NCBI RefSeq assembly: GCF_009363255.1
Contig: NZ_CP045318.1
Span: forward strand, 2,097,501-2,161,500
Direction of reading: 5' to 3'
DNA: 64,000 nucleotides
Origin: Roseivivax sp. THAF197b
GTDB taxonomy: Bacteria; Pseudomonadota; Alphaproteobacteria; Rhodobacterales; Rhodobacteraceae
The first letter of the stretch is position 1. The number at the start of each line of letters is the position of its first letter. Shown in pieces: positions 1-8,257 of this stretch. The notes below the pieces were generated by a model, which was not told the origin of the DNA, did no database searches, and saw only the letters and a list, made by a program, of their open reading frames with translations. The translations under genes were made by a program, and so were the position numbers.

Positions 1-1
1 C

Positions 2-793
2 CGCCGCCGCTACGGCATTGCGTGGAACGCGGCGCGCGGCACGGCGCTCGGGCATACCGTCCTGATGACACTCGCGGATTTCGGGCAGCCGGTTCTGAAC
101 CTGCCCAGGATCGCCGGCGGATATGGGACGGACCACCTCGCGGCAGGTGAGTATCGCCCGACCATCGATACCGAGGCAGGCCTGCGCGCGGCGGAATTCT
201 TGCGCGAACTCTTGCAATACTCACCGCCCGACATCCTGTCGATGTCCTGGTACGAGCGCATCCGACCCTACGCCGCAGGCACCGTCGCAATGGCCTACGG
301 GTACACGCTGCTCGCCCCGTATTTCGAGTTGGATGAAATGTCGCCGGCCTATGGCCAGACGGGCTTTCTGCCCCACCCCGCAGGGCCCGGCGCAAGCCAG
401 ATCGCGCCCGTGGGGGGATATGTCCTGGGCATTCCCGCCAATATCGCGCCGGAGCGGCTCCCGGCTGCGGTCGAGGCGCTGTCGGTCTTCACGTCGCCGG
501 GCGCGCAGAAGCTTTACGTGCAGAACGGCAGCCGAACCAATCCGCGTTATTCGGTCGGCTCGGACCCCGATGTGCGCCGCATATCGCCGATCTTCGAAGC
601 GATAGACACGATGTCCTGGCGCGACGAGCTGCAGTTCTGGCCACGCCCCCCCGTGCCCGAGATCAACGACATCATCCGCATCTGCGGGGAGGAATTCCAC
701 GACATGCTGCGCGGGCTCACGACCCCGCAGGAAACTTTGCGCCAGGCGCAGGAACGGGCGGATGCCCTGATGCGAACGGACCGGGCGCCCTAA
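2..793 (+). CDS. ABC transporter substrate-binding protein, C-terminal part (5' cut by window)
   Basis: The frame is open from the first bases and ends at 793, leaving 263 residues of a protein that begins outside the window. The layout is that of family 1 extracellular solute-binding proteins for sugars: an aromatic-rich stretch with GYTLLAPYF, then a lobe-closing segment (GGYVLGIPANIAPERLPAAV) and FTSPGAQKLYVQNGSRTNPR, which is typical of the helix near the C-terminus of this family. It would bind a sugar or related solute in the periplasm for an ABC importer whose other subunits probably lie to the left. It reads directly into the dehydrogenase operon that follows (17-base gap), so its solute is probably a carbohydrate or sugar acid oxidised by those enzymes. 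The exact ligand cannot be read from the sequence. Confidence 0.8.
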   Translation, partial: RRRYGIAWNAARGTALGHTVLMTLADFGQPVLNLPRIAGGYGTDHLAAGEYRPTIDTEAGLRAAEFLRELLQYSPPDILSMSWYERIRPYAAGTVAMAYGYTLLAPYFELDEMSPAYGQTGFLPHPAGPGASQIAPVGGYVLGIPANIAPERLPAAVEALSVFTSPGAQKLYVQNGSRTNPRYSVGSDPDVRRISPIFEAIDTMSWRDELQFWPRPPVPEINDIIRICGEEFHDMLRGLTTPQETLRQAQERADALMRTDRAP

Positions 794-810
794 TCTGAGG
801 AGGAGAGACC

Positions 811-1620
811 ATGGACCCCAATCGCTTGAAAGGTAAGAACATCCTGATTACCGGTGCCGCTCGCGGCATGGGTGCCGCCAATGCCGAGGCCTTCGCGGCA
901 CAGGGCGCCAATGTGTGTCTCGGGGATCTCGATCTGGGCGAGGCGCAGTCGGTCGCCGACCGGATCAACGCCGCGGGCAATGGAAAGGCCATCGCCGCCA
1001 AGATGGACGTGACCAAGCGCGCGGACAATGCCGCCGCTGTTGCGGCCACGGTCGACGCTTTCGGCTCGATCAATGTCGGGCTCTTCAACGCGGGCCTGAA
1101 CAAGCCCCGGTTCTTCATGGATATCGATGAAGACAACTGGGACATGATCATGAACGTCAACACCAAGGCGATGTGGCTCGGCATGCAGGAGACAGCCAAG
1201 CAAATGATCGCGCAGGGTCCGATGGAGGATCATCCCTACAAGCTCATCAATGTGGGCTCCATCGCCTCGCGGAAGCCGCTGGTGGACGTCACGGTCTATT
1301 GCACGTCGAAATACGGCTGCTTGGCACTTACGCATTGCGGCGCCATCGGCCTGGCCGAGCACAACATCACCGTGAATGGATACGCACCGGGTGTCGTCGT
1401 CACGCCGCTTTGGGAGCAACTCGACAAGGATCTCGTCGATATCGGCTTCAAGCAGAAGGAAGGCCAGGCCTACGAGGACATCGTCCGCGATGCCCTGCAA
1501 ATCAAGCGCGTGTCCTATCCCAAGGACATCACCGGCACCGCCTCGTTCCTCGCCTCCGACGACAGCGATTACATGACGGGCCAGATGGTCCACATCGATG
1601 GCGGCTGGTGCATCCAGTAA
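811..1620 (+). CDS. SDR-family NAD(P)-dependent dehydrogenase
   Basis: A 269-residue classical short-chain dehydrogenase/reductase. Visible are the cofactor motif TGAARGMG (residues 14-21), the acidic Asp after the second strand (GDLDLG) that usually favours NAD(H), an NAG-type motif written as FNAGLN, the active-site Ser in INVGSIAS, the YCTSK catalytic Tyr/Lys pair and the C-terminal IDGGW. A GGAGGAG ribosome site lies just before the ATG. It follows the binding-protein gene closely and is the first of three SDRs in the same operon, so it likely oxidises the imported sugar or an early intermediate. The substrate is not determinable. Homologues are often labelled glucose 1-dehydrogenase or 3-ketoacyl reductase without proof. 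Confidence 0.88.
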   Translation: MDPNRLKGKNILITGAARGMGAANAEAFAAQGANVCLGDLDLGEAQSVADRINAAGNGKAIAAKMDVTKRADNAAAVAATVDAFGSINVGLFNAGLNKPRFFMDIDEDNWDMIMNVNTKAMWLGMQETAKQMIAQGPMEDHPYKLINVGSIASRKPLVDVTVYCTSKYGCLALTHCGAIGLAEHNITVNGYAPGVVVTPLWEQLDKDLVDIGFKQKEGQAYEDIVRDALQIKRVSYPKDITGTASFLASDDSDYMTGQMVHIDGGWCIQ

Positions 1621-1688
1621 CGCACTGATCCCGAATACAATTCATCAATCAATAACGGGCCGCCCGAGCGACCCGAAGGAGATGTCTC

Positions 1689-2987
1689 ATGTCACGCGCA
1701 TTGATGCCCAACATGCTCACCCCGCAAGATCTCGAACCCAATTGGCGCTGGGAGGGCAAGTTGCCTGCGTCGGGGCACATGTCGGTCGATTTTGAACGCC
1801 GGATCGACCATGACCGGCTGCGTCGCTACCGTCTGGCGCGCACACGGCAATCGCTGCAAAACTCGCCCGCGGGATCGCTGCTGCTGTTCGACGTGAACAA
1901 CATCCGCTACGTCAGCGCCACCAAGATCGGCGAATGGGAACGGGACAAGATGTGCCGCTTCTGCCTGCTGACCGGAGACGATTCACCTTACGTGTGGGAT
2001 TTTGGCTCGGCCGCGGTCCACCATCAGAAATACTCTGACTGGCTCGAACCGGATCATTGCCTCGCGGGTGTGGTCGGAATGCGCGGCACCATTCCGCCCG
2101 AGTTCGGGCTGATGCGCAAATATGCCAAGATGATCGCCCAGCTCATCAAGGATGCGGGCATGGCCGACATGCCGGTGGGCGTGGACTACGCCGAAACGGC
2201 GATGTTCCACGCGCTGCGGGAAGAGGGTCTGAACGTGGTCGACGGCCAGCAGATCATGCTGGCGGCGCGCGAGATCAAGAACTGGGACGAGATCCAGCTT
2301 CTCACCCAGGCGGCAAGCATGGTCGATGGCGTCTACCACATGATTTACGAAGAGCTGAAACCGGGCGTGCGCGAGAACGATATCGTCGCGCTGTCGAACA
2401 AGATGCTCTACGAGATGGGCTCGGACGACGTCGAGGCGATCAACGCGATCTCGGGCGAGCGCTGCAATCCGCATCCGCACAACTTCACCGACCGCTATTT
2501 CCGTCCCGGCGATCAGGCCTTCTTCGACATCCTGCAATCCTACCAGGGTTACCGGACCTGCTATTACCGGACCTTCAATATCGGACGCGCCACACCCGCG
2601 CAGAACGATGCCTATGTGAAGGCGCGCGAATGGATCGACGCATCGATCGAGATGATCAAACCCGGCGTCTCGACCGACAAGGTCGCCGAGGTCTGGCCCA
2701 AGGCCGAGGAGTTTGGCTTCCCGAACGAAGATGCCGCCTTCGGTCTGCAATTTGGCCATGGGCTGGGGCTTGCGCTGCATGAACGGCCCATCATCAGCCG
2801 CGCGGTGAGCCTCGATCATCCGATGGAGATCCAGACCGGCATGGTCTTCGCGCTCGAGACCTACTGCCCGGCCGCGGACGGCTATTCCGCCGCGCGGATC
2901 GAGGAAGAGGTCGTCGTCACCGAGACCGGGTGCGAGGTGATCTCGCTCTTCCCGGCCGAAGACCTGCCCATCGCGAACCGGTACTGA
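1689..2987 (+). CDS. creatinase-fold M24 metallopeptidase-family protein with altered metal site
   Basis: A 432-residue protein with an N-terminal creatinase-like domain (to about residue 165) and a C-terminal pita-bread M24 domain. The ATG is preceded by GAAGGAG at 7 bases. The M24 metal ligands should be Asp, Asp, His, Glu, Glu. Here I read Asp280, Cys291 (11 residues on, the normal spacing of the second Asp), His357 in FGHGLG, Glu390 in ALETY and Glu405 in RIEEE. One ligand is therefore Cys instead of Asp. The family includes Xaa-Pro peptidases, creatinase (metal-free) and the DMSP lyase DddP, but this protein does not match DddP in its N-terminal region. It sits between SDR genes, so a small-molecule hydrolase or lyase is more likely than a peptidase. 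This is inference. Confidence 0.82.
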   Translation: MSRALMPNMLTPQDLEPNWRWEGKLPASGHMSVDFERRIDHDRLRRYRLARTRQSLQNSPAGSLLLFDVNNIRYVSATKIGEWERDKMCRFCLLTGDDSPYVWDFGSAAVHHQKYSDWLEPDHCLAGVVGMRGTIPPEFGLMRKYAKMIAQLIKDAGMADMPVGVDYAETAMFHALREEGLNVVDGQQIMLAAREIKNWDEIQLLTQAASMVDGVYHMIYEELKPGVRENDIVALSNKMLYEMGSDDVEAINAISGERCNPHPHNFTDRYFRPGDQAFFDILQSYQGYRTCYYRTFNIGRATPAQNDAYVKAREWIDASIEMIKPGVSTDKVAEVWPKAEEFGFPNEDAAFGLQFGHGLGLALHERPIISRAVSLDHPMEIQTGMVFALETYCPAADGYSAARIEEEVVVTETGCEVISLFPAEDLPIANRY

Positions 2988-2988
2988 C

Positions 2989-3753
2989 ATGGGCAATCCG
3001 TTCGACCTGACAGGCCGCAAGGCCCTTGTCACCGGCGGCGCGACCGGCATCGGCGAGGGCATCGCCCTCGGCCTTGCCTCCGCCGGGGCGGATGTGGCGC
3101 TGACCTATCGAAGCCACGCGCCTGAAAGCACGATCGCGAAAATCGAGGCGCTTGGCCGCAAGGCGGCCGCCGTGAAGGCCGATTTCACAGGCATGAATGA
3201 GGCCGCCGCCGAGAAGGTGACGGATTTCGCGGCCGACGCGCTCGGCGGGCTCGATATCCTGGTGAACAACGCGGGCATCATCCACCGGGAGGATTCGGTG
3301 GAGATGCCTCTTGCTGACTGGCAGCGCGTGATCTCGGTCAATCTCGACTCGGTCTGGCTCCTGAGCCAGGCCGCCGGGCGGCGCATGGTGGCGCAGGGCT
3401 CGGGCAAGATCGTGATCGTGTCCTCTGTCCTCGGCTCGCAGGGCGGATTGCGCGTGCCGGCCTATGCGTCGAGCAAACACGCGGTGATCGGCCTCACGCG
3501 CGCGCTCTGCAACGAATGGTCGCCGCACCGCGTCAACGTCAATGCCATCGCGCCCGGCTATACCGCCACGGACAACACGCAGGCGCTTCGGGACGATCCC
3601 GAGCGTTCCAAGGCGCTTCTGGACCGCATCCCCGCGGGGCGCTTTGCCGATCCTTCGGAAATGGCCGGGGCTGCCGTGTTCCTCGCCTCCGACGCCGCCA
3701 GCTATTGCCATGGCAGCGTCGTGACGGTCGACGGCGGCTGGCTGGCACGCTGA
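2989..3753 (+). CDS. kduD: SDR dehydrogenase, KduD-like (2-dehydro-3-deoxy-D-gluconate 5-dehydrogenase family)
   Basis: A 254-residue SDR whose ATG begins one base after the stop of the M24 gene, so translation is probably coupled. It shows TGGATGIG (cofactor loop), NNAGIIHREDS, VSSVLGSQGG, the YASSK catalytic pair and NAIAPGYTATDNTQALR, and ends VDGGWLAR. The NAGxIxREDxxE, GYxATxNTQxLR and VDGGWLAR stretches are shared with E. coli KduD, which interconverts 2,5-diketo-3-deoxygluconate and 2-keto-3-deoxygluconate in hexuronate and pectin breakdown. Assignment to the KduD branch is fairly strong; the exact sugar acid here is not. Context (sugar ABC binding protein, two more SDRs) supports a sugar-acid pathway. 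Confidence 0.78.
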   Translation: MGNPFDLTGRKALVTGGATGIGEGIALGLASAGADVALTYRSHAPESTIAKIEALGRKAAAVKADFTGMNEAAAEKVTDFAADALGGLDILVNNAGIIHREDSVEMPLADWQRVISVNLDSVWLLSQAAGRRMVAQGSGKIVIVSSVLGSQGGLRVPAYASSKHAVIGLTRALCNEWSPHRVNVNAIAPGYTATDNTQALRDDPERSKALLDRIPAGRFADPSEMAGAAVFLASDAASYCHGSVVTVDGGWLAR

Positions 3754-3763
3754 GGAAAGAGAG

Positions 3764-4507
3764 ATGACACAGACACTTGACGGAAAAACCGCCCTGGTCA
3801 CCGCAGCCGGTGCAGGCATCGGACGCGCCTCGGCCGAGGCACTGGCCAGGCTTGGGGCAAATGTCGTGGCCACCGATATCGACGGCGATGCGGTCGCGCG
3901 CCTCGCCGCCGGTCACGACCGCATCACCGCCCACAGGCTCGACGTGCTCGACACCGAGGCGGTGACCGGACTGATCGCGTCGCTGCCGACCATCGACATC
4001 CTCGTGAACTGCGCGGGCTGGGTGCATGACGGCACCATCCTCGATTGCGATGACGGCGTCTGGGACCGCGCTTTCGCGCTCAACGCCAAGGCGCTTTTCG
4101 GCATCACCAAGGCGGTCCTCCCGGGCATGCGCGAGAAAGGGTCCGGCTCGATCGTCAACATCGCCTCCATCGTCTCGAGCCAGAAGGGCGCACCCCGCCG
4201 GTTTGCCTACGGAGCCTCGAAAGCGGCGATCATCGGCATGACCAAGTCCATCGCGGCCGATTTCGTAAAAGAAGGCATCCGCTGCAACGCGATTTGCCCG
4301 GGCACCGTACAGAGCCCATCGCTCGAAGAGCGCCTGAAGGCGACCGGCGATTTCGAGAAGGCCCTTGCCGCCTTCAAGGAGCGCCAGCCGATGGGCCGCC
4401 TCGGCACGCCCGAAGAGATTGCCGAAATGGTGTGTTATCTCGCGGGTGACCTCGCGGCCTTCACCACCGGGCAGGCCTTTGCCGTCGATGGCGGGTGGTC
4501 GACCTGA
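3764..4507 (+). CDS. SDR dehydrogenase, 2-keto-3-deoxy-L-fuconate dehydrogenase-like
   Basis: A 247-residue SDR, 10 bases after the KduD-like gene. Motifs: TAAGAGIG cofactor loop (a TAA start instead of TGG), VATDID acidic residue favouring NAD, NCAGWVHDG, INIASI-type Ser segment (VNIASIVSS), the YGASK catalytic pair and RQPMGRLGTPEEIAEM, then a C-terminal VDGGWST. That last region resembles the DHRS6/BDH2 branch of SDRs, which includes bacterial 2-keto-3-deoxy-L-fuconate dehydrogenase of the non-phosphorylated L-fucose pathway. That pathway ends in pyruvate and L-lactate, which would fit the FMN-dependent hydroxyacid dehydrogenase immediately downstream. The branch call is moderate; the fucose link is inference. 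Confidence 0.72.
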   Translation: MTQTLDGKTALVTAAGAGIGRASAEALARLGANVVATDIDGDAVARLAAGHDRITAHRLDVLDTEAVTGLIASLPTIDILVNCAGWVHDGTILDCDDGVWDRAFALNAKALFGITKAVLPGMREKGSGSIVNIASIVSSQKGAPRRFAYGASKAAIIGMTKSIAADFVKEGIRCNAICPGTVQSPSLEERLKATGDFEKALAAFKERQPMGRLGTPEEIAEMVCYLAGDLAAFTTGQAFAVDGGWST

Positions 4508-5631
4508 TGGGACTGGACCGTGCCGCGTCGATTGACGATCTGCGCAGCCTGGCCAAACGGCGGATTCCCCGTTTCGCCTTCGACCTCGTGGATGGAGGCG
4601 CGGAGAACGAGCGCAATCTGCGACGCAATTCCGAAGCCTTCGAAGAGCTCGAGTTGACCCCGCGCTACATGCGCGATGTCAGCCGGATCGAAACAGGCAC
4701 GCGTTTCCTGGGCCAAGATTACGCCCTGCCCTTCGGCATGGCCCCGATCGGCATGCTCAATGCCTTCTGGCCTGAAGCGGATGTGACGCTCGCTCGGCTC
4801 TGCAAACGCGAAAATATCCCTTACGTCGCCAGCTCTGCAGCCTCGACCACGCTCGAAAAACTCGCCGAAGCCGCGGACGGCAATGGCTGGTTCCAGCTTT
4901 ATGTCTCGGGCGACGACGACGTGACCGAAGGCCTGATCGCGCGCGCCGAGGCGGCGGGATACGAGGTGATGGTCGTCACCGCCGACGTACCAGCCGCGGG
5001 CAAGCGCGACCGCGACATCCGCAATCAGCTTGCCGTGCCCTTCCGCTTCACGCCGGAAGTGGTGCTGCAATGTGCAATGAACCCACGCTGGGCACTCACA
5101 AGCCTGTCGCACGGCACGCCCAACATTGCCAATTATGCGGATCTGCTGAAGAGCGCGACGTCCTATGCCGATGTCCAAAAGACGCTCATCACCGCGCGCT
5201 TTACCTGGGAAGACCTGAAAAAGCTGCGCGCGCGCTGGAAGGGCAAACTCCTGGTCAAGGGTATCCTGCACCCCAAGGACGCGGTGAAATGTGCGGATTT
5301 GGGCTGCGACGGGATTATCGTTTCCAACCATGGCGGGCGCCAGGTGGCGTTCGGCCCGCCCACCATCGAAGCCTTGCCCGGCATTGCACAGGCCCTCGCC
5401 GGAAGGATCCCCGTGGCCATCGATAGCGGCGTGCGTCGCGGCGCGGACGTTTTGCGGGCCAAGGCATCAGGCGCGGATTTCGTCTTCGCCGGTCGGGCGC
5501 TGGCCTATGGCGTTGGCGCCGGCGGCGCAGACGGCGCACAGCGTGCGATGGACATCCTCAACCTCGAGCTCGTTCGGGCTCTGGGTCAGTTGGGCGCCGC
5601 CTCATTCGAAGACGTCGCGAGCAAAGTTTGA
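4507..5631 (+). CDS. FMN-dependent alpha-hydroxy-acid dehydrogenase (L-lactate dehydrogenase/glycolate oxidase family)
   Basis: A 374-residue TIM-barrel flavoprotein. I start it at the ATG at 4507, which overlaps the upstream stop codon (TGATG), rather than at an in-frame GTG at 4495. Family marks are PFGMAPIGMLN and SSAAST (FMN contacts), WFQLYV, the Lys of LVKGILHPKDA, the active-site His-Arg in SNHGGRQ, and the phosphate-binding end DSGVRRGADVLRAKASGADFVFAGR. The usual LD after GGRQ is replaced by VAF, so substrate contacts may differ from LldD. The enzyme would oxidise an L-2-hydroxy acid to the 2-keto acid and pass electrons to quinone or oxygen. The overlap puts it in the SDR operon, probably for the lactate-like end product. 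Confidence 0.87.
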   Translation: MGLDRAASIDDLRSLAKRRIPRFAFDLVDGGAENERNLRRNSEAFEELELTPRYMRDVSRIETGTRFLGQDYALPFGMAPIGMLNAFWPEADVTLARLCKRENIPYVASSAASTTLEKLAEAADGNGWFQLYVSGDDDVTEGLIARAEAAGYEVMVVTADVPAAGKRDRDIRNQLAVPFRFTPEVVLQCAMNPRWALTSLSHGTPNIANYADLLKSATSYADVQKTLITARFTWEDLKKLRARWKGKLLVKGILHPKDAVKCADLGCDGIIVSNHGGRQVAFGPPTIEALPGIAQALAGRIPVAIDSGVRRGADVLRAKASGADFVFAGRALAYGVGAGGADGAQRAMDILNLELVRALGQLGAASFEDVASKV

Positions 5632-5746
5632 CGCGCTGATGTCGCCCCTTTCGCCTTTGCGCGGATAGCCGGATCCGGCCGCGCATGACGACGACGGCGA
5701 TCTGTGCGATCATCGCCCAAATCGGGACGGTGTGGAGGGGAGCAAC

Positions 5747-6475
5747 ATGCGGATCGGGGTGATCGGATGCGGAACCATCGCGCGGGCTGCCATCGAAGGA
5801 ATCGCGCAGGACGATCATGACATCACCGTCTCGGAGCGCGGCGCGCGCCATGCGGCGTTCCTTGCGCAAACATACGACAACGTCTCGATTGCGGACAATC
5901 AGGGCGTCGTCGATGCCAGCGACGTTCTGCTTCTGGGCTTGATGGCCGAGACCGCGCAGGAGGTTTTGCAGGCGCTGACATTCCGAGCCGATCAGAACGT
6001 CATCACCTTCATGGCGGGCGCGACCCTTGAAGAGGCGGATGCCTGGGTCAGGCCCGCACGAGCCACGGCGATCATGATGCCGTTTCCGGGCATCGCGCAA
6101 GGCGGAACGCCGATCATGATGTTCGGCCAGACCGACCTCGTGGCGCAGATCTTCGGAACGCGGAACACGCTTTTCCCGCTGCACAGCGCGGATGAGATGG
6201 CCGCATATCTGTGCGCGCAGGCCGTCTTGTCGCCAGTCGCGCGGATGGTTGGCGATGCGGCAGACTGGCTTGGCAGCCGGGTGTCCGACGCAGCGCAGGG
6301 CGAGGCCTTCCTGCGCATACTGATCGCCTCGAACCTGTCGGGCATGGAATGTGGGCCGCTGATCGACGCGCTCAATGCGCCGGGCGGCTACAATCAAAGG
6401 CTGCGGGTGCACATGGAAGATCAGGGCATGCGGTCCGCGATCCGGAGCGGTCTCACTTCGCTTGAAGACCGCTAG
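5747..6475 (+). CDS. pyrroline-5-carboxylate reductase-like NAD(P)-binding protein
   Basis: A 242-residue protein starting MRIGVIGCGTIARA, an N-terminal Rossmann nucleotide-binding motif. I choose the ATG at 5747 because GGAGGGG lies 6 bases upstream; an in-frame GTG at 5732 has no such site. The following pattern (LLLGLMAETAQEVLQ, then ITFMAGATLEEADAWV and MMPFPGIAQGGTPIMMFG) follows ProC/P5C-reductase architecture, where the second half forms the dimer domain. It is shorter than typical ProC (about 270), and the C-terminal GMTAP-type proline reductase motif is not obvious. A 2-imine or ketimine reductase or related dehydrogenase is possible. It lies about 115 bases after the hydroxyacid dehydrogenase gene and may belong to the same unit. 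Confidence 0.7.
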   Translation: MRIGVIGCGTIARAAIEGIAQDDHDITVSERGARHAAFLAQTYDNVSIADNQGVVDASDVLLLGLMAETAQEVLQALTFRADQNVITFMAGATLEEADAWVRPARATAIMMPFPGIAQGGTPIMMFGQTDLVAQIFGTRNTLFPLHSADEMAAYLCAQAVLSPVARMVGDAADWLGSRVSDAAQGEAFLRILIASNLSGMECGPLIDALNAPGGYNQRLRVHMEDQGMRSAIRSGLTSLEDR

Positions 6476-6588
6476 ACTGGCCTGGCTGCCAGATCAGTGA
6501 TCGCAGCTTGAGATGGATCGCATATGCGGGGGTAACAGACGGCCGACGCCCCCTGCGTCGAAGCTCCCCGCCCCGCCAGCGGAGATAT

Positions 6589-8052
6589 TCAACGATAAAT
6601 CATGTCGATGCTGTCAAATGCCCCTTCCTTGAAATCCTCGATGAAGGCTTGGTGGTCGTGCTTGAGGCGGTCGGCAGTTTCCACCGTGAAGCGTATGAGG
6701 TCATCAACGAAAAGTTTGCGCGGCTCGCAGGCGGCGACGATGGACGGCTCGACATCGTAATCGACCTGCCCGAGATCGTCCGACAGCGCGTGCGCCTGCG
6801 CCAGAGCGCGCCCGCAGACATGCGCATAGGCGCGCCAGGTCTTCTTGGAGAGCTCATCAAGGTCGATATCGTCGCGAAACGGCGCCCGTTCGCGGCTCAT
6901 GTAGCTTTCGCCCCAGATCTCCACCGCGCCGAAGAACACATCGCCATGAGCAAGCTGGACCTGCTGGCCATGTGCCACGCGGTCGCCCTTCTCGCCCGCG
7001 TCGAATTGCGTGGGCGGGGTCAGACCGGAAAGCGCCGAGCGCCGGGCCTTCTTGAATTCGACGATGATATCGTCCGTGGCATCCTTCGACGGCCCCTCGA
7101 GCAGGACATAGAAGCGCGGCAGACCGAGCGATGAGGTGCCCTGCCCGTGGCGCACGCAGACATCCTTCACGCGCAATTCGGGCGACCGGTCGGGCACATC
7201 GAGCTTGTTGGCCTTGGCGAGATCATTCACGGCCTGCTGGAACCTCGGGATTTCAGAGGAGATCGGCTGCAATTCATCATCGGCGCGAAACCCCTTGCCC
7301 GACGGCTTGAGATAATCGTCCCAGAGCCAATCCTTGCGCTCTTCCCAGGCCTCCTCGAAGAGGCGCCGGATCACTTTCGGGGAATTGTCCATCCGGAAGG
7401 CATCGGACTTTTCGGTCTCTTTCGAGGCGAAGAGCTCCATCGCTTCGAGGTAGCCTTTGACGAAGGCCTTCACGATCTTGCGCCGTTGCTTGCGGCTGAG
7501 ATCCCCCTCCTCCTTGGCGGCCACCCAGAAGCCAACCGCGGCCCGTTTCAGATCCCAGGTGAAGGGCGCGTAGATGGCTTCGTCGAAATCGTTCACCGAG
7601 AAGATCGGCACGCCATCCTTGTTCGGCATCACGCCGAAATTCTCCGGATGCACGTCGCCCAAAGCCAGCACGGTCGGCATATGCGCATCCGTGCCGACCA
7701 TGTCGCGATAGAACAGCAATTGCGTGCCGCGAAAGAACTTGAAACGCGATTCCGAGAGCTTGCGGAACTTGTGCCGCGCGCCGGGCGACTCGGCTTCGAT
7801 TCGGGTCTGGTGATCCTCGCGCAAGGTGGAGCGGACATGATGCCGCCGATCAAGGCCGGTCAGCATGCGCGGCGGCACGATTTCAGCGCCATCGGCGATC
7901 CGGCGGGCGAGATCCCGGAAGGCATCGACGCGGCCACCGGCCTTCATGACGGGCTGGACGATCTCTTCGCCCTGCCCCGTCTTCGTCTTTGTCTTGGAAG
8001 CGCCCGTGCTCCGGGCGGTTTTTGCCTTCGACGTCGTCTTCTGTGCAGCCAT
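6589..8052 (-). CDS. DUF2252 family protein
   Basis: A 487-residue leftward protein. The ATG at 8052 has AGGAGG at good spacing, so I prefer it to the longer frame. The first 35 residues are a Lys/Thr/Ala-rich, probably disordered tail. The body carries DUF2252 marks: RxKKFRKLSESRFKFFRGT, LALGDVHPENFG (a GDxHxxNFG motif like that of aminoglycoside-phosphotransferase-type kinases) and VNDFDEA (the metal-binding ND/FD pair), followed by WDLKRAAVGFWVA. The family is kinase-like in fold but has no established substrate. Intact-looking catalytic motifs suggest an active phosphotransferase. It is followed upstream (8053-8257) by a non-coding gap and is not obviously in an operon. Confidence 0.85.
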   Translation of the reverse strand: MAAQKTTSKAKTARSTGASKTKTKTGQGEEIVQPVMKAGGRVDAFRDLARRIADGAEIVPPRMLTGLDRRHHVRSTLREDHQTRIEAESPGARHKFRKLSESRFKFFRGTQLLFYRDMVGTDAHMPTVLALGDVHPENFGVMPNKDGVPIFSVNDFDEAIYAPFTWDLKRAAVGFWVAAKEEGDLSRKQRRKIVKAFVKGYLEAMELFASKETEKSDAFRMDNSPKVIRRLFEEAWEERKDWLWDDYLKPSGKGFRADDELQPISSEIPRFQQAVNDLAKANKLDVPDRSPELRVKDVCVRHGQGTSSLGLPRFYVLLEGPSKDATDDIIVEFKKARRSALSGLTPPTQFDAGEKGDRVAHGQQVQLAHGDVFFGAVEIWGESYMSRERAPFRDDIDLDELSKKTWRAYAHVCGRALAQAHALSDDLGQVDYDVEPSIVAACEPRKLFVDDLIRFTVETADRLKHDHQAFIEDFKEGAFDSIDMIYR

Positions 8053-8257
8053 GAGTTCCTCCTGCGGGCTCAAGGCTCAACGCGTCCGGTGCCGATTGGT
8101 TTCTGCAAGCGGGTGGGCGTGGGCGCGCGTCACGCGCGTCACCCGACGAATATCGGTGCCGCGGCGCGGTTCGACGAGCGCAGGAATATCGCGCGAAATG
8201 ACAAGGTCTGACGGGGTTGTACGCCGCGCGGCCTTCCAGCCGGACGCGCGACAGACC

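Noticed and set aside
1689..2987. The M24 protein as the DMSP lyase DddP
   Set aside because: It shares the fold but the N-terminal half differs from DddP, the ligand pattern has Cys in place of Asp, and no DMSP-related gene is nearby.
8101..8160. Tandem GCGCGTCAC repeat near 8125-8142
   Set aside because: Only two copies of 9 bases in a GC-rich gap; no supporting structure or neighbour.
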